A stretch of 64,000 bases of DNA from Pedobacter borealis DSM 19626. GTDB lineage: Bacteria > Bacteroidota > Bacteroidia > Sphingobacteriales > Sphingobacteriaceae. This document shows positions 1-7,822 of the stretch, in pieces. Under the pieces are notes generated by a model. The model ran no database searches and was not told where the DNA came from. It saw nothing but the letters and a program-made list of their open reading frames with translations. Location: positions 62,001 to 126,000 of the forward strand of contig NZ_JAUG01000002.1 of NCBI RefSeq assembly GCF_000708285.2, in the 5' to 3' direction. Position numbers and translations under genes: made by a program. Each line of letters begins with the position of its first letter. Positions within the stretch are counted from its first letter, which is position 1.

Positions 1-269
1 GGAGGCATCAAAATTTTAACAGCCAGATTGCCTAAAAAACCATCTTTAAGCGAAAGCCTCTCGGCACCTGCAGAAACACCAATTTGTAGCGCTTCCTTAA
101 TCCCCTGTCCTATTTCAAAAGTAGACGGCGTTCCGGTAGCAGCTGTGGTAGTGCCCTGTTTTTCGGTTACTTTTTTAAATATATCGCTCAGTTTAATCTG
201 TGCGCTAACATTTAGGCTTGCAAATACCAGCATGGCCAGTGATGCCGATAAAATATTGATCTTTTTCAT
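1..269 (-). CDS. DUF4197 family exported protein (N-terminal part)
   Basis: Reverse-strand reading frame that starts with ATG at 269 and runs off the left edge, so only about 89 residues are visible. It opens with a signal peptide (MKKINILSASLAMLVFASL, cleavage expected after NVSAQ), followed by a segment ending in GQGIKEALQIG and KDGFLGNLAVKILMP. The pattern 'I.EAL..G...A...L...DGFLGN..VKI.LP' is what I know from DUF4197 proteins, which are periplasmic and of unknown function. A Bacteroidota promoter lies just upstream (324-352). The call is by motif recognition; the C-terminal half is outside the window. Confidence 0.75.
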   Translation of the reverse strand, partial: MKKINILSASLAMLVFASLNVSAQIKLSDIFKKVTEKQGTTTAATGTPSTFEIGQGIKEALQIGVSAGAERLSLKDGFLGNLAVKILMP

Positions 270-323
270 TTTGTGTGTTTAATCATGTTTAGCAAAACAA
301 CTGCCATAATTCTTATTTACCCT

Positions 324-352
324 CAAAGATAAACCTTTGCACATGGCAACAA
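324..352 (-). promoter_or_regulatory. Promoter of the DUF4197 gene
   Basis: On the minus strand a TATCTTTG element (324-331) matches the Bacteroidota -7 consensus TAnnTTTG, and TTG lies 18 bases upstream (350-352). The expected 5' leader is about 50 bases. Confidence 0.55.
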
Positions 353-485
353 TGTTAAACCGCTTAAAAAGATAAGGAACAACGTAAATATTTAGGCCCT
401 TCTCTTCCTAAAAAATTAGTTTATGTACCATCACTCAGAAATATTTTTTATACTTGAAAGATAATTCGAAATAGCTACCATTTTT

Positions 486-1064
486 TTGAGGTTTATAAAA
501 AACACAGCTGGGAACGCCCAGCAAGACGACGCTAAACTGATTGCCCAGTATAAAAATACAGGCGATTTAGACGCGTTGGGCACGCTTTACAATAAATACA
601 TGCATTTGGTGTTCGGGGTTTGCTTAAACTACTTCAAAGATGAAGAGCAAAGTAAGGATGCGGTAATGCAAATTTTTGAAGAACTGGTAACGAAGCTGAA
701 AATACATGAGGTACAGAACTTTAAAAGCTGGCTTCATGTTTTAACGCGGAACCATTGTCTAATGGCACTACGTAAATCGGCGAAGCAAAATAATGTCTCA
801 TTAGACGATACTTTTGTGGAAAATAGCGAGTTTGTGCATCTGGATATAGACAACACAAAAGAAACGCAGCTTACCATTATGGAAAAGTGTATGGAAACTT
901 TGCCCGAAGAACAGCGAAAAAGCGTAGATTTATTTTATTTACAAGAAAAATGCTATAAAGAAGTAGCCAATATTACGGGCTACGACATGCTTAAAGTTAA
1001 GAGTTACATCCAAAATGGTAAGCGGAATTTGAAGATTTGTATAGAGAAAAACAGTAGTGAATAA
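486..1064 (+). CDS. ECF-type sigma-70 family RNA polymerase sigma factor
   Basis: A 192-residue protein with region 2 at about residues 20-95 (LYNKYMHLVFGVCLNYFKD, then FKSWLHVLTRNHCL) and region 4 at about 135-185 (METLPEEQRKSVDLFYL, helix-turn-helix around YKEVANITGYDMLKVKSYI). That is the size and two-domain build of ECF sigma factors, which redirect RNA polymerase to specific promoters. No ATG fits the start; TTG at 486 is used and ATT at 480 would also be possible, so the N-terminus is uncertain. It overlaps the next gene by 8 bases, the usual coupling of a sigma factor with its membrane regulator. Confidence 0.85.
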   Translation: MRFIKNTAGNAQQDDAKLIAQYKNTGDLDALGTLYNKYMHLVFGVCLNYFKDEEQSKDAVMQIFEELVTKLKIHEVQNFKSWLHVLTRNHCLMALRKSAKQNNVSLDDTFVENSEFVHLDIDNTKETQLTIMEKCMETLPEEQRKSVDLFYLQEKCYKEVANITGYDMLKVKSYIQNGKRNLKICIEKNSSE

Positions 1065-2361
1065 CGATTGGTTAGATATTGATGTTCTGGAAGATTACCT
1101 GGATGGTAAGCTTGATGCTAAGGCTATGCACTTTGTAGAAAGACAGGCTTTGGAAGACCCTTTTGTTGCCGAAGCATTAGAGGGGCTGAAACAATCGCCC
1201 AAACGCAAGCAAACACTTTCTATTTTACAAAAACAACTGTACGACCGTGTTTCTGAAAAACCTATAAAACGCAAGCTTTGGGGCATTACTACCCAAAGGT
1301 TAAGTATTGCAGCAACCGCAACAGTAGCTTTTATTGCAGTAAGCATTTTATTCTTTATGCGCGAAACCAACCGCAGGAATGCAGAACTTGCTGCACATAA
1401 ACAGGGCGGTGTGATGGTTCAGTTAGATAGTACAACGAATATTGCTTCAGTTCAACCCAAACCTAAAGAAGATACGGTTACGCAAAACTCTACAAAGGCA
1501 GCTTTGATAGATAAAGCAATTACAGCCGCAAAAACAGGGGATTTAGCGAAAAACACTAAAGCAAAACGGGCATTAGAACGGGCAGAGCAACAAATGGCCG
1601 AGGTAAAAGCGGCGAAAATTGCAACCGAGAGCAATCGCGCTAAAGCGAAGAGCGCGGTAGGCTTTGGCAATTACAGACCAAGCCCAGTTACGATAAGTGA
1701 GACTGTAGTGGCAGCAGCGCCAGCATTTGGCTCAAGTAAAATTGCGTTTAGCGGCAACGTTGTAGACCAAAGCAATGGCCAACCTGTTCCAGGTGCTGTG
1801 GTAAAGTTAGCGGGTTCTAAAAATGTAACCGCAACAGATGCTAAAGGTTATTTCTATTTACCTGCCGATAGCAATGCAAAAGATAAGGACTTATTGATTA
1901 ATGCTATTGGTTTTAAAGAATTGCCTGTAGCTGGCCTGCAAGATCCTAATGCAATTAAAAGTGCTTTAAGTGGGAATAAATCGCTAAACGAAGTTGCATT
2001 GATAGTAGGATATAGTCGGGGTAAGAAAGAAAATATTGCTGCACCAAAAATTACATTGCGTGCAGAACAAAACCTGGATGGAAAATCAGCTGATAGCATT
2101 ACGAAACCTGTTCCCGTGTCTACCATCAACTATAACCAATACTTAGAGAACAACAACAAACTTTATAACCCTAAAGGTCCGGAGCAATTTGTGATTTTAA
2201 GTTTCAAAGTTAAAAGTAACGGGCGGCCAACCAATATCAGCGTTATAAAATCACTGAACAAAAAAGCCGATGCGGAGGCGAAAAGACTTATTCAAGACGG
2301 TCCGGATTGGGTATTGCCAAAAAACGGAGTTGACTCAGTTGAAATAAGCGTTAAGTTTTAA
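1057..2361 (+). CDS. Membrane anti-sigma-like protein with carboxypeptidase-like and TonB-C domains
   Basis: GTG start at 1057 inside the end of the sigma gene. The cytosolic N-terminus (residues 1-85; LDIDVLEDYLDGKLDAKAM) resembles the short helical region of anti-sigma proteins. One membrane segment follows at about 87-107 (IAATATVAFIAVSILFF). A helical A/K-rich stretch spans about 120-205, a carboxypeptidase-regulatory-like beta domain about 220-310 (NGQPVPGAVVKLAG, TDAKGYFYLPAD), and a TonB C-terminal-like domain about 365-434 (FVILSFKVKSNGRPTNISVI). Inferred role: it holds the upstream sigma factor until a periplasmic or outer-membrane signal arrives. Function is from neighbourhood and architecture; no classical zinc-binding ZAS motif is visible. 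Confidence 0.65.
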   Translation: MNNDWLDIDVLEDYLDGKLDAKAMHFVERQALEDPFVAEALEGLKQSPKRKQTLSILQKQLYDRVSEKPIKRKLWGITTQRLSIAATATVAFIAVSILFFMRETNRRNAELAAHKQGGVMVQLDSTTNIASVQPKPKEDTVTQNSTKAALIDKAITAAKTGDLAKNTKAKRALERAEQQMAEVKAAKIATESNRAKAKSAVGFGNYRPSPVTISETVVAAAPAFGSSKIAFSGNVVDQSNGQPVPGAVVKLAGSKNVTATDAKGYFYLPADSNAKDKDLLINAIGFKELPVAGLQDPNAIKSALSGNKSLNEVALIVGYSRGKKENIAAPKITLRAEQNLDGKSADSITKPVPVSTINYNQYLENNNKLYNPKGPEQFVILSFKVKSNGRPTNISVIKSLNKKADAEAKRLIQDGPDWVLPKNGVDSVEISVKF

Positions 2362-2423
2362 TTTTTCTTATTTATATTTAACTACCAAACGCACCACAAG
2401 AACACTTGGAATATCACATCAGC

Positions 2424-2451
2424 TTGGTATTCCTCCCGAAACCTACTTTTG
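2424..2451 (+). promoter_or_regulatory. Promoter of the PaiB-like gene
   Basis: TACTTTTG at 2444-2451 fits the -7 consensus and TTG at 2424-2426 lies 17 bases upstream. The element overlaps the possible TTG start at 2449, which argues that translation begins at the ATG at 2476. Confidence 0.55.
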
Positions 2452-2475
2452 TCGGGCAGTAAAAAAGCACAAATC

Positions 2476-3090
2476 ATGTACAGAACCTCATACTCTACAG
2501 CAGGCAATCAAGATGAGATTCTTGAGTTTATGCAACAAAATAATTTTATCACATTAATCGGCTTTGATGGCGAATATCCGGTTGTTACACAGGTACCGAT
2601 TCAAACCGTAATCCATAACGATTCGATAAAACTTATCGGCCACATCATGACCAAAACCGATCATTATATGGCATTTGAGCAAAATCCGAGCGTGATGGCT
2701 GTTTTTACCGGTGCGCATGCTTATATCAGCGCATCAGTTTACGAAAAACCGGCCTCAGTTTCTACCTGGAATTATAAAACGGTTCAGGCTAAAGGCTCTA
2801 TCAGACTCATGGATTCTGAAGAAACTTATCATGTCGTAAAAGAACTAACAAATCAGTATGAAAATCCTGAAACAAGTCCTGCTGCCTTTAATAAAATGGA
2901 TGAAGCATATATTCAGAAGCATTTAAAGGCAATTACAGGATTCGAAGTTTTGGTGAAACACATCGACCATGTTTTTAAAATGAGCCAAAATCACTCAACA
3001 AAAAATCAGGAAAGTATTATAGCAAATCTGGAGAAAAGTGAAGATCTGGTTGCAAAAGAAGTAGCGAAGGAAATGAAGAAGAATGTTTAA
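2476..3090 (+). CDS. PaiB-type FMN-binding protein
   Basis: A 204-residue protein starting MYRTSYSTAGNQDEILEFM. The split-barrel flavin fold is recognisable from FITLIGFDGEYPVVTQVPI, HIMTKTDHY, AYISASVYEKPASVSTWNYK and AKGSIRLMD, which match the FMN_bind_2/PaiB family (Bacillus PaiB is a repressor of protease genes; most members have unproven roles). I chose ATG 2476 because the family begins with 'MY' and a promoter covers the upstream alternative. It stands alone, followed by 560 bases of repeat DNA. Binding of FMN or a related cofactor is inferred from the family; a gene-regulatory role here is not shown. Confidence 0.8.
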   Translation: MYRTSYSTAGNQDEILEFMQQNNFITLIGFDGEYPVVTQVPIQTVIHNDSIKLIGHIMTKTDHYMAFEQNPSVMAVFTGAHAYISASVYEKPASVSTWNYKTVQAKGSIRLMDSEETYHVVKELTNQYENPETSPAAFNKMDEAYIQKHLKAITGFEVLVKHIDHVFKMSQNHSTKNQESIIANLEKSEDLVAKEVAKEMKKNV

Positions 3091-3585
3091 GTAGGCTTTT
3101 AACAATAATTTTGTGCAGAAAATGTGCATAGCGCAAAGAAAAAATGGTTAAATCCTGGTTAGGCTGAGCGTAGTTTAGGACAACCACAGACAAGGGTAGA
3201 ATTAGAATTTAATTTAGGTATACGGTGTTTTTAGTGCATCCTATGGCTTTATTAACTGCGAAGCGCGTAACTCTACTGTCATTCTGAACGCAGTGAAGAA
3301 TCTTTTAATGAATAGCAAAGTACAGTTAAAGATCCTTCGTTGCACTCAGGATGACATCCACAAAGTAAAGCCGTCATTTCGACCGCCGTGGAGAAATCTT
3401 TTAGATTTGATTTCAATAACTTAGTACAAAAATCTCTCTACTTCGCGTTGCTCCGGTCGAGATGATAGAGTATTTTTACTTATAGCTATCGGATCGAGAC
3501 ACCTTTCTCTGTTTACTCTGTGCAAACTCAATGCCCTCTGTGGTAAAACAAAACATCGCTTTGCGAAAACTTAACGTTCTTTGCG
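3091..3585. repeat. Gene-free stretch with two REP-like palindromes
   Basis: No coding signal seen. One palindrome spans 3278-3357 (arms GTCATTCTGAACGCAGTGAA and its near complement ending AGGATGAC). A second spans about 3373-3467 (GTCATTTCGACCGCCGTGGA and the partner ending GGTCGAGATGA). Both belong to the GTCAT-ended family found through the window. The remainder is AT-rich without recognised features. Confidence 0.7.
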
Positions 3586-3589
3586 GTTA

Positions 3590-3624
3590 AAAACAAAAAA
3601 GACCAAGGCAATTAGCTTTGGTCT
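3590..3624 (-). terminator. Terminator of the phosphate transporter operon
   Basis: Read on the minus strand, a 10-bp stem (3615-3624 with 3600-3609, one G-T pair) is followed by a T-rich run. It sits 28 bases past the stop codon of the PiT gene. Confidence 0.75.
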
Positions 3625-3651
3625 CTTAAGAATATATTAAAGATTTTGTTT

Positions 3652-4662
3652 TTACTTTAAGTAATAGATCACGGCATAAATAATGGCCGCTAATGTAGCC
3701 GAAACCGGAATGGTTAAAATCCAGGCCCAGATTAAGTTGATGGTTACACCCCAACGTACTGCAGAAACGCTTTTTACCACACCTACCCCTACAATCGAAC
3801 CTGTAATGGTATGTGTTGTAGAAACCGGGATACCGAAGTGCTCTGTAATACCTAGAGTTACTGCTCCAGCGCCTTCGGCAGCAACACCTTCCAGTGCGGT
3901 TACTTTAGTGATTTTGGAACCCATTGTTTTAACAATTTTCCAGCCACCACTCATGGTACCTAATGATATTGCCGAATAACAGGCAATTGGCACCCATGCA
4001 GGCATGGCTTCGAAATTAGGAATTACTTTTGAGGCGATTAAAGCTGTTGCAATGATCCCCATTACCTTTTGGGCATCGTTACCTCCGTGGAAGAAACTTA
4101 ATGCAGCAGAAGAAAGCAATTGTAGGCGTTTAAACCATTTCTCAGCAGTTGCTGGCTTAGCATAACGACAGATATTGATAATGATCAGTGTTAATACAAC
4201 TGATATAACCATACCGATTATCGGTGCCAGTACAATGAAAGAAACAATTTTTATTACATAACCCGTGTTTACAGCATCAAGCGGACTAGCGCCTATAAGT
4301 AAAGCATGTGTCATACCTGCACCAGCAAAACCGCCAATTAAGGTATGTGATGAACTTGAAGGGATACCATACCACCAGGTTAAAAGGTTCCAGATAATTG
4401 CAGCAACCAAACCTGCAAGGATAACTTCTAAAGTGATATAATTTTCGATTACCGTTTTAGCAACTGTATTGGCTACTTTGTGGTCAGTAAAATAAAAGTA
4501 GGCAGCGAAATTGAACAACGCAGCCCACAAAACCGCCTGAAAAGGCGTAAGAACTTTTGTAGAAACAACTGTTGCAATCGAGTTAGCGGCATCGTGAAAG
4601 CCGTTAATGTAATCGAAAGCAATAGCCAGAATTACAACAACAACCAATAAGGTAGTTACCAT
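3652..4662 (-). CDS. pit: PiT-family inorganic phosphate transporter
   Basis: A 336-residue, strongly hydrophobic protein with about ten membrane segments. The two family signature copies are clear: DYINGFHDAANSIATVVST near residue 17 and SFFHGGNDAQKVMGIIA near residue 189, each with the G-(F/G)-(H/N)-D-A core; SSSSHTLIGG and PVSTTHTITGSIVG are further conserved PiT loops. PiT proteins co-transport phosphate with protons or sodium across the inner membrane. The gene is 12 bases downstream of the DUF47 gene, so the two form one operon, and a pho-like box precedes that operon. The first PiT half is the better-conserved one; length is normal for the short bacterial form. Confidence 0.93.
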   Translation of the reverse strand: MVTTLLVVVVILAIAFDYINGFHDAANSIATVVSTKVLTPFQAVLWAALFNFAAYFYFTDHKVANTVAKTVIENYITLEVILAGLVAAIIWNLLTWWYGIPSSSSHTLIGGFAGAGMTHALLIGASPLDAVNTGYVIKIVSFIVLAPIIGMVISVVLTLIIINICRYAKPATAEKWFKRLQLLSSAALSFFHGGNDAQKVMGIIATALIASKVIPNFEAMPAWVPIACYSAISLGTMSGGWKIVKTMGSKITKVTALEGVAAEGAGAVTLGITEHFGIPVSTTHTITGSIVGVGVVKSVSAVRWGVTINLIWAWILTIPVSATLAAIIYAVIYYLK

Positions 4663-4674
4663 GTTTGTTTTTTA

Positions 4675-5316
4675 TTAAGCGTTTTTAACCAAGATAGTTT
4701 CAAGCACATTCGCCACATCCTCACACTTATCTGTCGCTTTTTCTATCGTTTGTAAAACCTCTTTTTGTTTAATTAATTCAATCGCATTGGTTTCGTATTC
4801 GAATAAACGGGCTACCGCTAATGTAAATACATAATCAGCCTGGTTTTCGCCACTGTTAATACGGATACAAGCATCGGCAATTACACGGATGTTTTTGAAA
4901 CTGCGTAATTCTTTAATTGCTTTATCAATATCAGTACACATTTCTACCAAAAGCTCGGCAATTTTAACAATCGGCTCGTTAATGGTATTCATGTTATACA
5001 TCTGCATACGGTTTGCAGTACCATAAATATAATCGGCAACATCATCAACGGCAGTAGCCAATGCATGAATGTCTTCTCTATCAAATGGCGTAATAAAGTT
5101 CCTGCTCAGTTCAAGAAAAATTGAATGGGTAATATCATCACCTACATGCTCCAAGCGCTCAATTTCTTTAAAAATTGTTTTTCTGCTTTCAGCATCACCT
5201 GTGCTAACCATTTCTAAAAGGGTTTCTGCAATTTTTAATGCATTGCTACCTGCCTGCTCGAAAAGCGGATGAAACTTTTTGTCTTGAGGTGTAAAGAACT
5301 TAAAAATATTGTTCAT
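4675..5316 (-). CDS. DUF47/PhoU-like partner of the PiT transporter
   Basis: A 213-residue all-helical protein (MNNIFKFFTPQDKKFHPLFE at the start). Motifs EIERLEHVGDDITHSIF (residues about 50-66) and ITPFDREDIHALATAVDDVADYI (about 73-95) are typical of the DUF47 (TIGR00153) family, which shares the PhoU fold with acidic metal-binding E/DxxxD helices. Such proteins sit next to pit genes and are thought to regulate or assist phosphate transport. It is the first gene of a two-gene operon with pit, led by a TAGCTTTG -7 element and an 11-bp direct repeat (see 5336-5372). Confidence 0.9.
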   Translation of the reverse strand: MNNIFKFFTPQDKKFHPLFEQAGSNALKIAETLLEMVSTGDAESRKTIFKEIERLEHVGDDITHSIFLELSRNFITPFDREDIHALATAVDDVADYIYGTANRMQMYNMNTINEPIVKIAELLVEMCTDIDKAIKELRSFKNIRVIADACIRINSGENQADYVFTLAVARLFEYETNAIELIKQKEVLQTIEKATDKCEDVANVLETILVKNA

Positions 5317-5335
5317 GTTAATTTTTAATATGTTG

Positions 5336-5372
5336 CAAAGCTACAAGCCCAATGTTAAGTTAATGTTAATTT
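5336..5372 (-). promoter_or_regulatory. Promoter with pho-like direct repeat before the DUF47-pit operon
   Basis: On the minus strand TAGCTTTG (5336-5343) is a good -7 element. Just upstream, TTAACA occurs twice with an 11-bp period (plus-strand TGTTAA at 5353-5358 and 5364-5369; the extended unit AATGTTAA(G/T)TT repeats at 5351 and 5362 with 10 of 11 matches). TTAACA-N5-TTAACA is the form of PhoP/PhoB-type binding sites and it covers the position where a -33 box would be. Confidence 0.6.
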
Positions 5373-5710
5373 CTTAATTATATTAACTAAATATTATCTT
5401 ATTTAATCAAGCTTGGCTTATTCCTATCGTTTTAGGTAGCTGATACTGAAATAAATAGTTTTTTTGGCAAACGGCGTGGACAAGTTCTTCGGTTACGATA
5501 GCGCCGCTAAACGCTTTATCCCGATGAAACTTACGCCGAAATAGCATGCACTATAAAATAGTTAAGACAACTGCTTAAATCGGGATGTTCGCTAATATCG
5601 GATCTATCAACAGTTGTAAATTGCTTTCGGAACGAAATCAGATGTCATATTTACCGTGCGTTCCGTGTTTCCGTGGCAAAAATGGAAGAATGATTATCAA
5701 GCCACTAAGG
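5373..5710. other. Gene-free stretch
   Basis: No intact gene. A short frame at 5455-5544 looks faintly protein-like (VDKFFGYDSAAKRFIPMKL then stop) and could be a gene scrap, but nothing supports expression. No clear terminator for the kinase gene was found. Confidence 0.4.
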
Positions 5711-6736
5711 CTAGCCTCCTTTTTGTAGTGTAAAAGCAAAGGTTGTGCCTATGCCCGGTGTACTTCTTACCGAAATGGTTTGTTGGTGTGCCTCTAAAAT
5801 GTGTTTTACAATGGCTAAACCTAAACCTGTGCCTCCAACTTCTCTCGCCCGGTGGGTATCAATGCGATAAAAACGTTCAAACAAGCGCAACAAATGTTTT
5901 TCCTCTATGCCGATGCCATTATCGGTAACTTCGATCAAAACCTGATCGTGCAGTTCAAAAATTTTAATGGCTGTTTCGCCACCATCAATGCCATACTTAA
6001 TACTGTTTACCAGCAAGTTAATTAATACCTGCCTAATCTTTTCGCGATCGGCCGAAACCAATGTAATGGCAGTATATTTATCTTTAAAAAAGAGTTTAAT
6101 GTTTTTTGCTTCAGCGCGGTCTTCGAGGTTTTCCATTACCTCTTTCGCCAATTGTACAAAATCGAATTTTTGGTAGTTAATTGGCGATTCGCCTGTTTCT
6201 AATTTTGAAATAACGTCTAAATCATTAATTAAATAACTCAGTCGCTCTACATTATTTTCAGCTTTTTTTAGAAACAATACAGCCTGATCCGGATCATCTA
6301 CCAAACAGTCCTGTAGCGTTTCAATATATCCTTGAATGGCAAAAAGCGGGGTTTTAAACTCGTGCGAAACATTTGAAAGGAATTCTCTTCTAAACTGTTC
6401 CTGTTTTTTTAATAAATCTATTTCTTTTTTCTTTGCACCTGCCCACTCCTTTACTTCTTGCTCTACATCATTAATCGGATCAGAACTCACGTACTCGCCG
6501 AGCGCATCTTTTAAATCTTTACCTAATTTAAGGTTATGGATGAGTTTGTAAATGAGTTTAATTTTGGTGTAAATATATTTCTCCAGCAAATAATAAAAAA
6601 CCAAAAAACTGCACAGAAACGATACGCCAAAAGAAATAGCCATGTAATACAGGCTATGCTGAAAATAAAAATTAACCATCCCGATGGAAAGACCAACGGC
6701 GAGAGCAGTAAATAGAACCAGCACACTTAATTTCAT
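5711..6736 (-). CDS. PhoR-like membrane sensor histidine kinase
   Basis: A 341-residue kinase. Two membrane segments lie at about 3-20 and 30-51, with almost no periplasmic loop. A linker (52-115) leads to the HisKA domain with phospho-accepting His in [20 protein letters not shown] (about residue 125), then the ATPase domain: N-box [12 protein letters not shown]1 DNGIGIEE, F-box FERFYRID, G2 [10 protein letters not shown]. The tiny loop and the SHEFKTPL box are typical of PhoR-like kinases that sense through a partner protein. No response regulator gene is adjacent. Its start codon is preceded by the same TGTTAA repeat as the phosphate operon, which supports, but does not prove, a PhoR role. 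Confidence 0.8.
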   Translation of the reverse strand: MKLSVLVLFTALAVGLSIGMVNFYFQHSLYYMAISFGVSFLCSFLVFYYLLEKYIYTKIKLIYKLIHNLKLGKDLKDALGEYVSSDPINDVEQEVKEWAGAKKKEIDLLKKQEQFRREFLSNVSHEFKTPLFAIQGYIETLQDCLVDDPDQAVLFLKKAENNVERLSYLINDLDVISKLETGESPINYQKFDFVQLAKEVMENLEDRAEAKNIKLFFKDKYTAITLVSADREKIRQVLINLLVNSIKYGIDGGETAIKIFELHDQVLIEVTDNGIGIEEKHLLRLFERFYRIDTHRAREVGGTGLGLAIVKHILEAHQQTISVRSTPGIGTTFAFTLQKGG

Positions 6737-6757
6737 GCTGCAATTTAAAGCTTTTTA

Positions 6758-6774
6758 TGTTAAATGTGTGTTAA
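6758..6774 (-). promoter_or_regulatory. Pho-like direct repeat before the kinase gene
   Basis: TGTTAA occurs at 6758-6763 and 6769-6774, again with exactly 11-bp period (TTAACA-N5-TTAACA on the coding strand), ending 22 bases before the ATG. It has the same spacing and orientation as the copy before the DUF47-pit operon. Confidence 0.55.
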
Positions 6775-6819
6775 GAGACAAAGGGTTGATTCATTTTTTA
6801 CGGAATGTTAAAAACAAAA

Positions 6820-6912
6820 GAGGTTGTACCATAAGTTGTGATTCCATTCGGACTTTGTCACCTTGAGCTTGTCGAAACGCTTTGTGAAGCTTCTAAACAG
6901 GTCCTTCGACAG
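6820..6912. repeat. Partial REP/MITE-like element
   Basis: The stretch AAAAGAGGTTGTACCATAA (about 6818-6836) matches the left end of the MITE-like element at 36419, followed by an imperfect palindrome with CTTGAGCTTGTCGAA and TTCGACAGGCT. The right terminal repeat is absent; a dispersed repeat copy takes over at 6914. Confidence 0.55.
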
Positions 6913-6913
6913 G

Positions 6914-7358
6914 CTACCATTGACGTTATTTTGTAATCATCTAAATATGAGCCATTTATTCCGATTTTGTATTTCCGCCCAACTAGGCCGTAGCACCGTA
7001 TCCCCGTTCTAATAAATACGGCCTAACAAATTTTTCGGGCCGCAATGCTCAAGCCAACCCACTAGCTTCAAAAGAAAACGGCGAAGCCCTCATGAATGCA
7101 GCTGAAAACTATAATACAAATGAATAAATTTTCAGCCAGTGTTTTTTGTTTTTTCATGGGCCTTTATGTTTTCAACGGCATTCAAGCTAGCTGTGCTGGT
7201 CTTTTTGACACCAAAAAGAAAGAAGCCTGTCCGGCTAGGACAAATAGAACACCCCGTCCTGCGGACACCCCTCTAAAAGAGGGGAATTATATACCACCTG
7301 AAATTTAAACGTCATTTATATTGATTTTTATGCCATAAATTAACCTCTCAGGATGGCA
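6914..7358. repeat. Dispersed repeat, copy 1 (about 445 bp)
   Basis: Shares several blocks with 44795-44995 and 46350-46490: CTACCATTGACGTTATTTTG at the start, a block containing AACTAGGCCG and CGGCCTAACAAATTTTTCGG, CTTTTTGAnnCCAAAAAGAAAG, and TTGATTTTTAT(G/A)C(C/A)ATAAATTAAC near the end. The small frame at 7096-7308 lies fully inside it and is not conserved in the other copy, so I do not call it a gene. Confidence 0.7.
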
Positions 7359-7384
7359 ATTCTATATTTATGATACAGCATCGT

Positions 7385-7423
7385 TAAAAAACCAAAAAAG
7401 CTTTCCCTTTTGAGGAAAGCTTT
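7385..7423 (-). terminator. Terminator of secG
   Basis: Perfect 10-bp stem (GGAAAGCTTT with AAAGCTTTCC, 7414-7423 and 7397-7406) with a 7-base loop; on the minus strand it is followed by TTTTTTGGTTTTTT, 23 bases after the secG stop. Confidence 0.85.
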
Positions 7424-7445
7424 ATAAAATAAGGGTAAGTATTAC

Positions 7446-7808
7446 TTATTTCTTTGTCGAGTCTGTTTTAGCTGGAGCCGAAGCAGCAGGTTTAGTGCTG
7501 TTTAAATTTCCACCAAGTGGAGATGGTGATGGCGTTTTATCTAAACGCTCTTGAATAGCTGAGTTTCCAACCGCTGCAGTACCACCGCTAGTTTTAGCAA
7601 TTGTAGTAACAGCAAGGGTTAACACTACGATCAGAGTTAACAATACCCACGATCCTTTTTCTAAAACATCGCCGGTACGTTGTACACCAAACATGTTACT
7701 GGTGCCACCGCCTGTAGCTAAACCTCCGCCTTTAGGGTTTTGTACCAAAACAAATAAGCCTAAGGCCACACACGCAATAATTAATAAAATGATTAAAAAG
7801 GTTACCAT
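7446..7808 (-). CDS. secG: Preprotein translocase subunit SecG
   Basis: A 120-residue protein with two membrane helices (residues 2-22 and 53-71) joined by the glycine-rich loop VLVQNPKGGGLATGGGTSNMFGVQR, of which the QNPKGGGL core is diagnostic for SecG. SecG is the non-essential third subunit of the SecYEG channel in the inner membrane. The C-terminal tail (residues 75-120) is a low-complexity S/P/A/K extension, longer than in E. coli but common in Bacteroidota. It is 14 bases downstream of the preceding gene, ends an apparent operon, and has a strong terminator. Confidence 0.92.
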   Translation of the reverse strand: MVTFLIILLIIACVALGLFVLVQNPKGGGLATGGGTSNMFGVQRTGDVLEKGSWVLLTLIVVLTLAVTTIAKTSGGTAAVGNSAIQERLDKTPSPSPLGGNLNSTKPAASAPAKTDSTKK

Positions 7809-7822
7809 GGTAATATTATATT

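Noticed and set aside
5455..5544. Short protein-like frame ending MKLTPK
   Set aside because: Only 29 codons, no start or promoter; could be a scrap of a gene but is not supportable.
7096..7308. 70-codon frame on the plus strand
   Set aside because: Lies entirely in the dispersed repeat, is not kept in the copy at 44795-46490, and has no family likeness.
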